The notes beneath the pieces were generated by a model. It saw only the letters and a program-made list of their open reading frames with translations, was not told the origin of the DNA and did not search any database. From assembly GCF_001457435.1 (NCBI RefSeq), contig NZ_LN881716.1, positions 310,001 through 374,000 on the forward strand: a DNA stretch of 64,000 nucleotides. Reading direction: 5' to 3'. The stretch is from Actinobaculum massiliense (GTDB taxonomy: Bacteria > Actinomycetota > Actinomycetes > Actinomycetales > Actinomycetaceae). The position numbers and the translations under genes were made by a program. Shown in pieces: positions 1 through 8,605 of this stretch (positions are counted from its first letter, which is position 1; each line of letters starts with the position of its first letter).

Positions 1-86
1 CCGGCCAATTACTCGCAAATCACTCCCCCGCGTGGCGCTTACGCCAGCACATACCCCGCGCATGTCCATGAACGAAAGAAAGAAGA

Positions 87-692
87 ATGGCACGCCCATC
101 AAAAACTGCTGTTGCCGCACCCGCCCGCTTGCGAGAAGCGTTCTGGGCCGCGCTTGAGCAAACCCCATATGCGCAATTGACGGTGCGCGAGCTGGTGGGG
201 CGAGCGGGCCTGAACCGAAACTCGTTTTATTACCATTACGCCAATGTAACCGAGCTTGCCGAAGATGCCCTGCGCGTGCTACGGCCGCACGAACTAGCAG
301 CGAGAGTCCTTGCCAATCCGCATGACACCGCTGCGGTTCTCCAGGCAGTCAAGGAATTTCCAGAGATCGCGGTACGGGCACATCGCTTAAGCTTGGCGGT
401 CGGGCCGCATGGCTCAGGAGCGCTTCCAGAACTCGTGAAGCAGAACGCGATCAAATTTTGGCTAGAGCTATTCGAGGTTCCAGAATCAGCGCTTACCGAT
501 GAAGACTGCCAGATTCTTCGCTTTACCATCGGCGGTTTCATCACCCTCGTTGCGGACGCCCCGAAAACCAACAATTGGATCGAGATTAACCGGATCATTT
601 CCGTTCCGTTTTATCTCTCCATCGTCGACCACGCCAGCGCGATCCTGCGGGCCGCCCACGCGCGGGCCGTTGGCGATGGCCAGCCGTCCTGA
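87..692 (+). CDS. TetR/AcrR-family transcriptional regulator
   Basis: This 201-residue protein has the TetR layout: an N-terminal helix-turn-helix at about residues 12-55 (motif TVRELVGRAGLNRNSFYYHY) followed by a helical ligand or dimer domain that is not conserved enough to name a ligand. The start ATG is preceded by a purine-rich GAAAGAAAGAAG stretch. No target gene is evident: the next gene downstream, rpmF, is on the other strand and is housekeeping, so the regulator may control itself or genes to the left of the window. Family call is firm; ligand and regulon are unknown. Confidence 0.85.
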   Translation: MARPSKTAVAAPARLREAFWAALEQTPYAQLTVRELVGRAGLNRNSFYYHYANVTELAEDALRVLRPHELAARVLANPHDTAAVLQAVKEFPEIAVRAHRLSLAVGPHGSGALPELVKQNAIKFWLELFEVPESALTDEDCQILRFTIGGFITLVADAPKTNNWIEINRIISVPFYLSIVDHASAILRAAHARAVGDGQPS

Positions 693-780
693 TTCACTCG
701 GCCCTCACCAGCCAGGCCTAGCAGCCGCATCCGGTTCTGCTTGCCCGAGCACCTCGCGTCGCACCTCGCGAATACAACGC

Positions 781-812
781 AAAGCCCCCGAGGAGTTCAC
801 CCCGGGGGCTTT
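781..812. terminator. Bidirectional hairpin between the tetR-type gene and rpmF
   Basis: Perfect 10-bp inverted repeat (AAAGCCCCCG at 781-790, CGGGGGCTTT at 803-812). The A/T ends give a short U-run in either direction, fitting two convergent genes. Confidence 0.75.
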
Positions 813-833
813 AGCGCTGAAACTAAAAGTTAG

Positions 834-998
834 TTAGTCCGAGAGCAGGCCGCTCTGGTAAGCCTTGGCCAGCTTGCGCGGAATACGCACTTCGCGGCCA
901 CGCACGCGGACGGACTGAAGCCGAATCGGGCCAGCCTTCCACTGCGAGCGACGAGAGCGGGTGTTGCTGCGGGACATCCTGCGCTTAGGTACTGCCAT
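834..998 (-). CDS. rpmF: 50S ribosomal protein L32
   Basis: This 54-residue basic protein begins [20 protein letters not shown], the typical actinobacterial L32 start. It lacks the CxxC zinc-ribbon pairs of zinc-binding L32 forms, as does the mycobacterial L32. The start at 998 has an AAGGAG ribosome binding site about 10 nt upstream. Longer readings of the frame add about 46 non-conserved residues and are rejected. It is a structural component of the large ribosomal subunit. It is transcribed away from yigZ. Confidence 0.93.
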   Translation of the reverse strand: MAVPKRRMSRSNTRSRRSQWKAGPIRLQSVRVRGREVRIPRKLAKAYQSGLLSD

Positions 999-1164
999 AT
1001 GTCTACCGCTCCTTCCTACTTCTGGGCCGCTCTTGCGCAGCCATCGAATTCTGAACGCGTGCGCACACTTGTGCCACGCACGATGGACTAGTCTAACCGA
1101 GGGCTCAAAGCCGCGCCAGCCTTTAAATATCCTCATGGGTCACATTTTGCTTACCATAGAAGGC

Positions 1165-1809
1165 ATGACCGACTACCTCCTCTCCCCCGGCGCGCGCCTC
1201 GAAGCGGAAATTGAGCGCAAGCGTTCGCGCTTTATCACCGTCATTGAGCGGGTTTCCACCGTGGAAGAGGCACGCGCGGTGATCCAGGGCGAAAAGGAGC
1301 GCTTCCCGGACGCGCGTCACTGGTGCACGGCTTTTGTGGTCTCCATCCCCGGTTCAAGTCCGGTACTTAATTCTTCCGACGACGGCGAACCTTCAGGCAC
1401 CGCGGGCCGCCCCATGCTTGATGTCCTCACCGGCCGGGAGCTAGTCGACGTCGTCGCCGTCGTGACTCGGTACTTCGGGGGAACGCTACTGGGCACGGGA
1501 GGTTTGGTTTCCGCCTACTCTGACTCAACGGCCGAAGCGCTACGCGGCGCGGCGATTTTCGAGCGGGTGATGCTCCCCCAATACGAGATAATGTTTCGAC
1601 ACGCCGACGCCGGGCGCTACATTGCGGCGCTCGAGGCGGGGGGCTTCAGCACCAGCCAGGAATACCTCGCTAGCGGAGTTGAGGTGAAAGTCGCATCCGC
1701 GAACAAATCCGAGCTTTTTGGGCTCGTGGCGTCGGTGAGCTCAGGAGCCGCCGAGCCACGCCATATTGGCGAAATTGCGGTAGAAATCCCGGCCGGGGAG
1801 CTGGCTTAG
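1165..1809 (+). CDS. yigZ: YigZ/IMPACT-family protein
   Basis: This 214-residue protein has the UPF0029/IMPACT N-terminal domain: KRSRFITVIERV, then the DDGEPSGTAGRP signature and the VTRYFGGTLLGTGGLVSAY block. A shorter DUF1949-like C-terminal domain follows. The family is related to eukaryotic IMPACT, a regulator of Gcn2; bacterial members are conserved but poorly defined. The start at 1165 opens the conserved MTDYLL region, but its AGAAGG lies only 1 nt upstream, so the in-frame ATG at 1135 is also possible. It stands alone, divergent from rpmF. Confidence 0.85.
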   Translation: MTDYLLSPGARLEAEIERKRSRFITVIERVSTVEEARAVIQGEKERFPDARHWCTAFVVSIPGSSPVLNSSDDGEPSGTAGRPMLDVLTGRELVDVVAVVTRYFGGTLLGTGGLVSAYSDSTAEALRGAAIFERVMLPQYEIMFRHADAGRYIAALEAGGFSTSQEYLASGVEVKVASANKSELFGLVASVSSGAAEPRHIGEIAVEIPAGELA

Positions 1810-1899
1810 GGCCCGCCCGTCGGCACGGCGCGACACCCCGTCGCGCGCCTATCGCGCGCTTGCCGCGCATTTATTTCCAGATTTCATTCTCGGTGAGAT

Positions 1900-1930
1900 T
1901 TGTACGTTGACCCCGGTTATGGACTATATT
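1900..1930 (+). promoter_or_regulatory. Candidate promoter of the cysK leader
   Basis: TTGTAC at 1900-1905 and TATATT at 1925-1930 with a 19-nt spacer, ending about 40 nt before the Cys-rich leader ORF. A second -35-like TTGACC lies at 1907 but is too close to the -10. Prediction only. Confidence 0.45.
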
Positions 1931-1972
1931 GAATGCCGTTGGTTGAAAATGACACCGGAAGGAGAGCCGATC

Positions 1973-2035
1973 ATGCAGTGTTTCATGCAGTCGCCCGCCG
2001 TGTTTAACGTCGTTTTCACCTGTCCGTGTTTGTAG
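1973..2035 (+). CDS. Short Cys-rich leader peptide ORF upstream of cysK
   Basis: A 20-codon ORF with an excellent ribosome binding site (GGAAGGAGAG, 1957-1966) and ATG start. It encodes three cysteines at positions 3, 17 and 19, two of them in a C-P-C-L end right before the stop. It is the only ORF with a clear Shine-Dalgarno sequence between yigZ and cysK. Cys-rich leader peptides that sense cysteinyl-tRNA supply by ribosome pausing are known upstream of sulfur genes in mycobacteria. Given cysK-cysE downstream, a cysteine-responsive attenuator is the natural inference. Its translation and effect are untested. Confidence 0.55.
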   Translation: MQCFMQSPAVFNVVFTCPCL

Positions 2036-2485
2036 AGCGTCGAGCCTTAAAGGTGCGCTTTACTCGCGTGCGCTCTCGGCGCTCCAACTGAGCTCAGCTT
2101 CGGGGATCGATCCCGCTGGCTCGCGCGGCACGATCGTGCCGGATGAGTAACTCCCGATCACTTTTTATTTGCGCGTATTCGATCAGTGCGCATGTGCGTC
2201 TGGATTCGTGGCTCTATACATCCTGATCTAAGGCCCATCGCATTCTGATCTTTTCCCTCACGCGAACAACACGTTCGGGATCGCAAAAACGGAGAAATAA
2301 GGCAACCTCTTTTCTCTTTCTCCTCAAAGTTCATCGTCGGTTTGCCCGCTTGGCGCACTCTGATGTTTGAGTTATTCATCCCCGCACACGTGGCCGTTAT
2401 GTAAATGGCCGTTACGTGAAAACGTCAAGGCCCCAAATCAAGACAGAAAAACGGATAGAACAACACAACGCTGAAAGGTACTTTC
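2036..2485 (+). promoter_or_regulatory. Long untranslated leader of cysK, possible attenuator
   Basis: About 450 nt with no credible gene. It contains two perfect palindromes just after the leader ORF, GGGATCGATCCC (2103-2114) and a 14-bp one at 2127-2140 (GGCACGA/TCGTGCC), then a T-rich stretch near 2162-2170. No classic hairpin plus U-run is obvious, so any attenuation could instead work by exposing Rho sites or the cysK ribosome binding site. Confidence 0.4.
2391..2421 (+). repeat. Tandem 15-16 bp direct repeat upstream of cysK
   Basis: TGGCCGTTATGTAAA (2391-2405) is followed directly by TGGCCGTTACGTGAAA (2406-2421). Two adjacent near-identical copies 65 bp before the cysK start could be a tandem regulator site; no known motif is recognised. 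Confidence 0.45.
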
Positions 2486-3421
2486 ATGGCAAAGATTTTC
2501 GAAAACGCAACGCAGGCTGTTGGGCACACCCCCCTCGTCCGCATCAACAAGCTCAACGAGGGCAACGGCGGCCAGATCCTCGCCAAGCTCGAGTTCTACA
2601 ATCCCGCGAACTCGGTGAAGGATCGCGTGGCGGTTGCGATCGTCGACGCCGCAGAAAAGGCGGGGGCACTCAAGCCGGGTGGCACGATTGTGGAAGGTAC
2701 TTCGGGTAACACCGGTATCGGCCTGGCCTGGGTGGGCGCGGCCCGCGGTTACAAGGTCATCCTCACCATGCCGTCCTCGATGTCGGTTGAGCGCCGCGCG
2801 CTCCTGCGCGCATTTGGTGCCGAGCTCGTTTTGACCGAGCCCGCTGCCGGAATGCAGGGCGCGGTGGACAAAGCAAAGGAAATCGCCGAAACCACCGAAA
2901 ACGCGATTTTGGCCTCCCAGTTCTCCAACGAGGCGAACCCCGGAATCCACGAGAAGACCACCGGCCCGGAAATCTGGGAAGACACCGACGGCAAGGTTGA
3001 CTACATCATTTCCGGCATTGGTACCGGCGGAACGATTACCGGCATCGGCCGCTACCTGCGTTCCCAGAACCCGGATGTCAAGCTCGTCGCCGTCGAGCCC
3101 GCCGAGTCGCCCCTGCTTTCCGAAGGTAAGGCCGGATCGCACAAGATCCAGGGCATTGGCGCTAACTTCGTGCCCGATGTACTCGATACCGAGCTCTACA
3201 ACGAAGTGATTACTGTACCGAGCAACGAGGCGTTCCGCGTGGCGCGCGAGGCCGCGCATAAGGAGGGCCTGCTGGTCGGAATTTCCGCCGGCGCCGCGCT
3301 TTACGCCGCGCTCGAAGTAGCGAAGCGCCCCGAGGCCGAAGGCAAGAATATCGTGGCGATCATTCCGGACTTCGGCGAGCGCTACGTTTCTACCGCGCTC
3401 TTCGACGGATACAAGGAGTAG
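2486..3421 (+). CDS. cysK: Cysteine synthase A (O-acetylserine sulfhydrylase)
   Basis: This 311-residue fold-type II PLP enzyme makes L-cysteine from O-acetylserine and sulfide in the cytoplasm. The PLP lysine is K45 in NPANSVKDR; the SGNTG loop (near residue 72) binds substrate; GTGGTITGIG binds the PLP phosphate. Length matches CysK. An AAAGG site lies 7 nt before the ATG. The next gene, cysE, makes its substrate, and the family forms a CysK-CysE complex. A long leader with a Cys-rich mini-ORF precedes it, suggesting control by cysteine supply. Confidence 0.95.
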   Translation: MAKIFENATQAVGHTPLVRINKLNEGNGGQILAKLEFYNPANSVKDRVAVAIVDAAEKAGALKPGGTIVEGTSGNTGIGLAWVGAARGYKVILTMPSSMSVERRALLRAFGAELVLTEPAAGMQGAVDKAKEIAETTENAILASQFSNEANPGIHEKTTGPEIWEDTDGKVDYIISGIGTGGTITGIGRYLRSQNPDVKLVAVEPAESPLLSEGKAGSHKIQGIGANFVPDVLDTELYNEVITVPSNEAFRVAREAAHKEGLLVGISAGAALYAALEVAKRPEAEGKNIVAIIPDFGERYVSTALFDGYKE

Positions 3422-3441
3422 CGTTCACATAACGCAGGTTA

Positions 3442-3479
3442 GCCGGCTTGGCGAGTTCCCCCGAACTTGCCAAGCCGGC
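3442..3479 (+). terminator. Strong stem-loop between cysK and cysE
   Basis: A 17-bp inverted repeat (3442-3458 and 3463-3479, one G-U pair) around a CCCC loop. There is no U-run. In high-GC actinobacteria such stems may end or weaken transcription, so it may lower cysE expression relative to cysK. Confidence 0.6.
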
Positions 3480-3593
3480 AGGCCATAGGCAATAAATGCA
3501 TAAGCAACTAGCGGCTCGCACGCGGCTGGCGGTATTCGTACCCGAAACCGCGCCATATAGCCAAGCATTCACCGAGCGGAAAGAGACGGAATC

Positions 3594-4175
3594 GTGAAAA
3601 AACCAGGCTTCCTCAAGCTCATGCGCGAAGACCTCGAGGCAGCAAAGCGCCACGATCCCGCCGCGCGTTCCACTCTAGAAGTGGCGCTCGCTTACTCCGG
3701 GGTGCATGCCGTGTGGGCCCACCGTGTTTCGCACGCAATGTGGGTCAAGTCCGAGAAACTCCGCCTGCCGGCACGGCTCTTGTCCCAGCTCAGCCGAGCC
3801 GTCACCGGCGTCGAGATCCATCCCGCAGCAAAAATTGGCCACCGACTCTTTATTGACCATGGCATGGGCGTGGTCATCGGCGAAACCGCGGAAGTGGGCG
3901 ATGATTGCCTGCTCTACCACGGCGTTACCCTGGGTGGCACATCGTCGGATCCCGTCAAGCGTCACCCCACTTTGGGTGACAACGTCATGGTCGGCGCGGG
4001 CGCCAAAATCCTTGGGCCAATTGATGTGGGCGACGACGCGCAGGTCGGCGCCAACGCCGTCGTCGTCAAAAATGTGCCGGCAGGCGCAACCGCGGTGGGA
4101 ATCCCCGCAGAGGCGCGCCAGCCGGCGCAAAAGAAGGACGACGATTTCTACATCGACCCGGCAATTTATATTTAG
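3594..4175 (+). CDS. cysE: Serine O-acetyltransferase
   Basis: This 193-residue protein transfers acetyl from acetyl-CoA to L-serine, the first step of cysteine synthesis. It has the short helical N-terminal region and the left-handed beta-helix hexapeptide repeats ([26 protein letters not shown]). The catalytic His of the DHG motif is present. The start is GTG at 3594. It is the shorter CysE/EpsC-like form usual in Gram-positives. It ends about 28 bp before the convergent rpiB. Confidence 0.92.
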   Translation: MKKPGFLKLMREDLEAAKRHDPAARSTLEVALAYSGVHAVWAHRVSHAMWVKSEKLRLPARLLSQLSRAVTGVEIHPAAKIGHRLFIDHGMGVVIGETAEVGDDCLLYHGVTLGGTSSDPVKRHPTLGDNVMVGAGAKILGPIDVGDDAQVGANAVVVKNVPAGATAVGIPAEARQPAQKKDDDFYIDPAIYI

Positions 4176-4203
4176 TAGCTGGCCGCGTTGCCAATCGCGC
4201 TAG

Positions 4204-4656
4204 CTAGCCGCGCTGCTCCTCGTAGGCGCCAATGGCATTAATCCGGCGCTGATGGCGCTCGTCTTCCGAGAACGGCGTCTCGAGGAACCATTTCACCAGC
4301 TGAAGCGCCTCTTCCTGGCTGTGCTGCCGAGCTCCAATCGAAATGACATTCGCATTATTGTGCTCGCGGCCCAACTTGGCGGTGTCCTCGTTCCAGGCCA
4401 GGATCGCCCGCACGCCCTTCACCTTATTCGCCGAGATCTGCTCGCCGTTGCCCGAGCCGCCCAGCACAATTCCGAGCGAACCGGGATCGTTCACCGTTCC
4501 CTCTGCCGCGGCGATGCACGGCTGGGGGTAATCATCCTGGGCGTCGTATTCCTTGGCTCCGTGGTCAACCACTTCGTAGCCGAGCTTGCCCAACTCCTCG
4601 CGCAAATGTTCCTTCAGTTCAAAACCGGCATGGTCAGTTCCAATATGTACTCGCAT
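4204..4656 (-). CDS. rpiB: Ribose-5-phosphate isomerase B
   Basis: This 150-residue RpiB/LacA-family enzyme interconverts ribose 5-phosphate and ribulose 5-phosphate in the pentose phosphate pathway. GTDHAGFELKEHL at the N-terminus and the GGSGNGEQISANK block are diagnostic. Where E. coli RpiB has the catalytic Cys, this protein has Glu (GNGE), the variant known from Mycobacterium tuberculosis, which supports an actinobacterial origin. It is divergent from the M13 peptidase gene. Confidence 0.93.
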   Translation of the reverse strand: MRVHIGTDHAGFELKEHLREELGKLGYEVVDHGAKEYDAQDDYPQPCIAAAEGTVNDPGSLGIVLGGSGNGEQISANKVKGVRAILAWNEDTAKLGREHNNANVISIGARQHSQEEALQLVKWFLETPFSEDERHQRRINAIGAYEEQRG

Positions 4657-4772
4657 GGCCTCATTCTATGCTGACCTTTTTGCCCAAACATGGGCTTTTG
4701 GAGCCGGGCGCCGCCCGTTCGCTCATGGCCTTGATTTCGACCTCTACCAGCGTCGTCGATTAAGGTTCTCCT

Positions 4773-6791
4773 ATGACGAATATAGCATTAGAAGAAGTCC
4801 TCTCCGGGCGCGATGAATCCGTTCTCCCGCAAGATGATCTTTTCCGCGCGGTTAACGGAACCTGGCTCGACAACGAACCCATTCCGGCCGATCAGGCCCG
4901 CGTGGGATCGTTTATGAAACTGCGCGATGAGGCGGAAGAGCACGTTCGCGAGCTCATTGAAAACGCCTCCGTAGATGCCGGTGAAGTTTCCGACGACGCC
5001 GCCGCTCCGGCCGCCTCCGACACCACCAAAGTCAAGAATCTCTACTCTTCTTGGATGGACACCGAGGCCATTAATGCCAAAGGCACCGACCCCATTAAGC
5101 CTCAGCTAGATAAGATCGCGGGCGCTGCGGACAAGAGCGAACTCGCGGTCATCGTCGGCAAACTTATGCGCACCGGCATCGGCACTTTCTTCGGCATTGG
5201 CGTGGACTCCGGTTTTGACGATCCCGACACCAACCACGCTCTGATGTGGCAGTCCGGGATTGGCTTGCCTGACGAGGCCTACTACCGCGAAGAGCAATTT
5301 GCACCGGTCCTCGAGGCATACCAGAAATTCGTGCCCGAGCTGATTGAACTCGGCCTGGAAAAGGACTCTGCCGAGGCCGAGAAGCTGGGCGGCGTCGTCG
5401 TCGAACTGGAGAAGAAAATTGCCGCGCACCACATGAATATCGTGGATTCGCGCAACGCCGATTTGCTCAACAACCCCATGGGTTTTGCTGAGCTCGCCCA
5501 GCGCGCACCCGGATTCGATTGGGAGGCCGCGCTCTCGGCCGCCGGTTTTGACACCGAAAACCTCGGCGAAATTATCGTCCTCAGCCCCAACGCGATTGCC
5601 GGTGGCGCGCAGGTATGGGACGAGGCTTCCCTCGACGACCTCAAGACTTACTGCGCCTGGCGCCTGCTCCTCGGCTCGGCAACCTTCCTTACCGAGGCCA
5701 TCGACGCCAAGAACTTTGAGTTCTACGGGACCGTACTCTCCGGCACCGAAGAGCAGCGCGATCGCTGGAAACGCGGCGTGGCGTTGGTGAATTCGCTCAT
5801 TGGCGAGGCGGCCGGAAAGCTCTACGTGGAAAAGTACTTCCCGCCGGAGGCCAAGGCGAAGATGGACGTGCTGGTGGCTGATCTCCTCGAGGCCTACCGT
5901 CGCTCGATTCGCGAGCTCGATTGGATGGGCGAAGAAACCAAGCAGCGCGCGCTGGCTAAGGTAGACACTTTCAACCCGAAAATTGGCTACCCGGAGAAGT
6001 GGAAGGACTATTCCAGCGTTTCCATTGGCGACGATCTGCTGGCGAACGTGGCCGCGCTCTCGGAGTTCGAATTCCAGCGCGATATCGACAAGCTTGGCAA
6101 GCCCGTGGATAAATCTGAATGGCTTATGAACCCGCAGGAAGTGAACGCCTACTACAACCCGCAGTGGAATGAGATCGTGTTCCCGGCGGCAATTTTGCAG
6201 TTCCCGTTCTTCGACCCCGAGCGCGACGCGGCGTTTAATTACGGCGGCATTGGTGCGGTAATCGGCCACGAAATCGGCCACGGTTTCGATGACCAAGGCT
6301 CGAAGTACGACGAAACCGGCAAGCTCAAGAACTGGTGGACCGACGCGGATCGTAGCGAGTTTGAGAAACGCACGAAGGCACTGGTTGACCAGTACAGCGC
6401 TTATGTTCCCGAGCAGTTTGAGGACAGCTCGAGCTTCCACGTCAACGGCGAGCTGACCCTGGGCGAGAACATTGGCGATCTGGGCGGGCTTTCGATTGGT
6501 TTGAAGGCTTACCGCATTTTCCTGGAGCGCGAGGGAATTGAGCTGGCCGACGCCCCCACGATCGAGGGCTGGACCGGGGCGCAGCGCGTCTTCCTTTCCT
6601 ACGCCCGCATTTGGCAGGAAAAATCGCGCGACGCTTTCTTGCAGCGGCAGGTTTCCACCGACCCGCATTCGCCGTCGGAATTCCGTTGCAATGGCGTGGT
6701 GAAGAACGTCGACGCCTTCGCTGATGCATTCGGCGTGAAGGAGGGCGATGCGCTCTACCTCGCGCCCGAGGAGCGCGTGCGCATTTGGTAG
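4773..6791 (+). CDS. pepO: M13-family zinc metallopeptidase (PepO/neprilysin-like)
   Basis: This 672-residue endopeptidase has the M13 zinc site GHEIGHGFDDQG, with His499, Glu500 and His503 as ligands or catalytic base. The third ligand comes from GELTLGENIGDLGG. The YYNPQWNEIVFPAAIL segment ahead of the site is also a family signature. The Peptidase_M13_N domain covers about residues 20-400. There is no signal peptide or N-terminal membrane helix, so it is probably a cytoplasmic oligopeptidase like PepO of Gram-positives. It is followed by a strong terminator. Confidence 0.93.
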   Translation: MTNIALEEVLSGRDESVLPQDDLFRAVNGTWLDNEPIPADQARVGSFMKLRDEAEEHVRELIENASVDAGEVSDDAAAPAASDTTKVKNLYSSWMDTEAINAKGTDPIKPQLDKIAGAADKSELAVIVGKLMRTGIGTFFGIGVDSGFDDPDTNHALMWQSGIGLPDEAYYREEQFAPVLEAYQKFVPELIELGLEKDSAEAEKLGGVVVELEKKIAAHHMNIVDSRNADLLNNPMGFAELAQRAPGFDWEAALSAAGFDTENLGEIIVLSPNAIAGGAQVWDEASLDDLKTYCAWRLLLGSATFLTEAIDAKNFEFYGTVLSGTEEQRDRWKRGVALVNSLIGEAAGKLYVEKYFPPEAKAKMDVLVADLLEAYRRSIRELDWMGEETKQRALAKVDTFNPKIGYPEKWKDYSSVSIGDDLLANVAALSEFEFQRDIDKLGKPVDKSEWLMNPQEVNAYYNPQWNEIVFPAAILQFPFFDPERDAAFNYGGIGAVIGHEIGHGFDDQGSKYDETGKLKNWWTDADRSEFEKRTKALVDQYSAYVPEQFEDSSSFHVNGELTLGENIGDLGGLSIGLKAYRIFLEREGIELADAPTIEGWTGAQRVFLSYARIWQEKSRDAFLQRQVSTDPHSPSEFRCNGVVKNVDAFADAFGVKEGDALYLAPEERVRIW

Positions 6792-6946
6792 CGGCGGCTA
6801 GGGGTGGCTGGCTGGTGATCCGTCGGCGCCGCGCGGGGGTAGTTCGTGCGGAATGCGGTGCAGGCAGTCGCGCGGATCGCGCGGCAGTGGCTGCGAATAC
6901 CAGCCGGCGGTTGGCAGCCGGTAGCGCCTAACAGAAACAATCCGAC

Positions 6947-6988
6947 ATCTGGGGTGCTTGAGCCTGAAAAGGCTTAGGCACCCCAGAT
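6947..6988 (+). terminator. Terminator after the M13 peptidase gene
   Basis: A 19-bp stem (6947-6965 with 6970-6988, including G-U pairs) closed by a tetraloop, about 155 bp after the pepO stop. It insulates pepO from the sugar locus. Confidence 0.75.
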
Positions 6989-7012
6989 TGCCTTGTCGCG
7001 ACCGCATATTTA

Positions 7013-7020
7013 TTGCGCAA
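7013..7020. promoter_or_regulatory. Possible LacI-type operator half-palindrome
   Basis: TTGCGCAA is a perfect palindrome with the central CpG typical of LacI-family sites. It lies in an AT-rich patch 113 bp before the sugar transporter, whose neighbour encodes a LacI protein. Short and speculative. Confidence 0.25.
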
Positions 7021-7132
7021 ATATTTTCCTTTGCGGCTTTATTGGCTCCGTCGGTTTTCTTTATCGTCGGGTTCATGAGGGGCACGCCGTTGTATCCTTC
7101 AGATTCCACTTTTTCGAGTCAAAGAAGATCGC

Positions 7133-8470
7133 ATGAAAAAGAATTTAGTAATTTTCTCCGCCGCGGTGGCATCACTGGGTGGATTGCTCTTCGGGTTTGA
7201 CACATCCGTCATCTCCGGCACCACCGGTGCACTCCAAGACATGTGGCAACTCTCCCCGGGAGAGCTTGGCTTCACCGTATCTTGCGCGACCATTGGCACA
7301 ATTTTCGGAGCCCTATTTGGTGGCGCGCCCGCCAATAGGTTTGGCCGTAAGCCAATGCTCATGGTCCTCGGTTTCCTGTACACAGTGACGGCCATATTCG
7401 TGGCAATCGCCAGTTCGTGGTGGGTATTCATTGTTTTCCGGACACTTGGCGGTGTCACGGTCGGGGCATCATCGGTTGTTGCGCCTCTTTACACGGCCGA
7501 GATTTCACCGGCAAAGAGACGAGGAAAGCTCGTCGCTACCTTCCAGCTGAACGTGGTGATTGGCATCGTACTGGCGTACCTGTCCAATTTCGTCATCGTC
7601 CGCATGATGCCGATTGAGCAAGGCTGGCGCTGGATGCTCGCGATGCAGGCAGTACCCGCAATTATTTTCTGGATCCTGGTTCACTTCATTCCGGAATCGC
7701 CGCGCTGGCTTTACTCACGCGGACGGACCGCGGAAGCAACCGCGGTGATGGAAGATCTCTTCGACAAGGAAGAACTTAGCGCGGTGCTAAGCAGCCTCGC
7801 TGAACCCGCCCACGAGCCAGAAAATAAAAAGCCCTCTCTCCCGTTCCTCAACCGCCACAATGCTCGCCCAATTCTTATGGCGTTCTTGATTGCCTTCTTT
7901 AGCCAATTCGCGGGAACAAACGCGGTGCTTTACTATGCCCCGTCACTCCTATCGCAAGCCGGCATCCCGGGTGACGCCGCGTTTGCCGCTTCCATTCTGG
8001 TGGGCCTTACAAACCTCGTGTTTACGCTTCTCGGCAGGTCGCTCATTGATCGCGTTGGGCGCCGGCCGCTGGTCATGATTGGAGCCGGAGTTGATTTCCT
8101 CGCCTTGATCGCCATCGCGGGTATCTTCCACTTCTCCGGAGGAGAGCTGAACTCCACCACGGGAATTATCGTGCTCGCTCTCATCATGGTATTTATCGCG
8201 GCACTCGCCGCCGGAATCGGTTCGGTACTGTGGGTCTTCATCTCGGAGATTTTCCGGCCCGAATACCGCGCGCAGGGTCAGGCGGTTGGATCTGCCTCGC
8301 ACTGGATTTGCGCCGCCATCGTTTCGGGAACTTTCCCGGTTCTCTTCACCCATTCCATGGTCGGCACCTTCGCGCTCTACGCCGCCTGCATGCTGGGCGC
8401 GGTCGCCTGGTCGGTGTTCCAAATGCCCGAAACTAAGGGCCGCAGATTGGAAGAAATTGGCGAAGAGTAG
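7133..8470 (+). CDS. Sugar porter family MFS transporter
   Basis: This 445-residue protein has 12 predicted membrane helices and sugar-porter signatures: NRFGRKPML after helix 2, PESPRWLYSRGR at the end of helix 6, DRVGRRPL after helix 8, and a C-terminal PETKGRRLEEI. It probably imports a sugar by proton symport. With a LacI regulator and a GH32 beta-fructosidase next to it, sucrose or a short fructan is the likely substrate (inference). The 135-bp gap to lacI has an imperfect GC-rich hairpin near 8500-8545. Confidence 0.88.
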   Translation: MKKNLVIFSAAVASLGGLLFGFDTSVISGTTGALQDMWQLSPGELGFTVSCATIGTIFGALFGGAPANRFGRKPMLMVLGFLYTVTAIFVAIASSWWVFIVFRTLGGVTVGASSVVAPLYTAEISPAKRRGKLVATFQLNVVIGIVLAYLSNFVIVRMMPIEQGWRWMLAMQAVPAIIFWILVHFIPESPRWLYSRGRTAEATAVMEDLFDKEELSAVLSSLAEPAHEPENKKPSLPFLNRHNARPILMAFLIAFFSQFAGTNAVLYYAPSLLSQAGIPGDAAFAASILVGLTNLVFTLLGRSLIDRVGRRPLVMIGAGVDFLALIAIAGIFHFSGGELNSTTGIIVLALIMVFIAALAAGIGSVLWVFISEIFRPEYRAQGQAVGSASHWICAAIVSGTFPVLFTHSMVGTFALYAACMLGAVAWSVFQMPETKGRRLEEIGEE

Positions 8471-8605
8471 CTTGGGTTAGCGCGTCGCAAAATCGTGTCC
8501 AGCGATGCGTCGCCGTCGCCCTCACTTTGGCGACGTCGGTGCGATGGAAAAATCCAAGCCGTCCGCACCTGAATCTTTAGTAGTCTCTTCAGAGGAATAT
8601 AAATC

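Noticed and set aside
999-1136. Upstream extension of rpmF
   Set aside because: L32 proteins start MAVPK; the added residues are unconserved and the ribosome binding site fits 998.
1907-1930. TTGACC with TATATT as a promoter before the Cys leader ORF
   Set aside because: The spacing is only 12 nt; the TTGTAC 19 nt upstream fits better.
5106-6668. 520-codon open frame antisense to the M13 peptidase gene
   Set aside because: It is a codon-bias shadow; the plus-strand frame carries the full M13 motifs.
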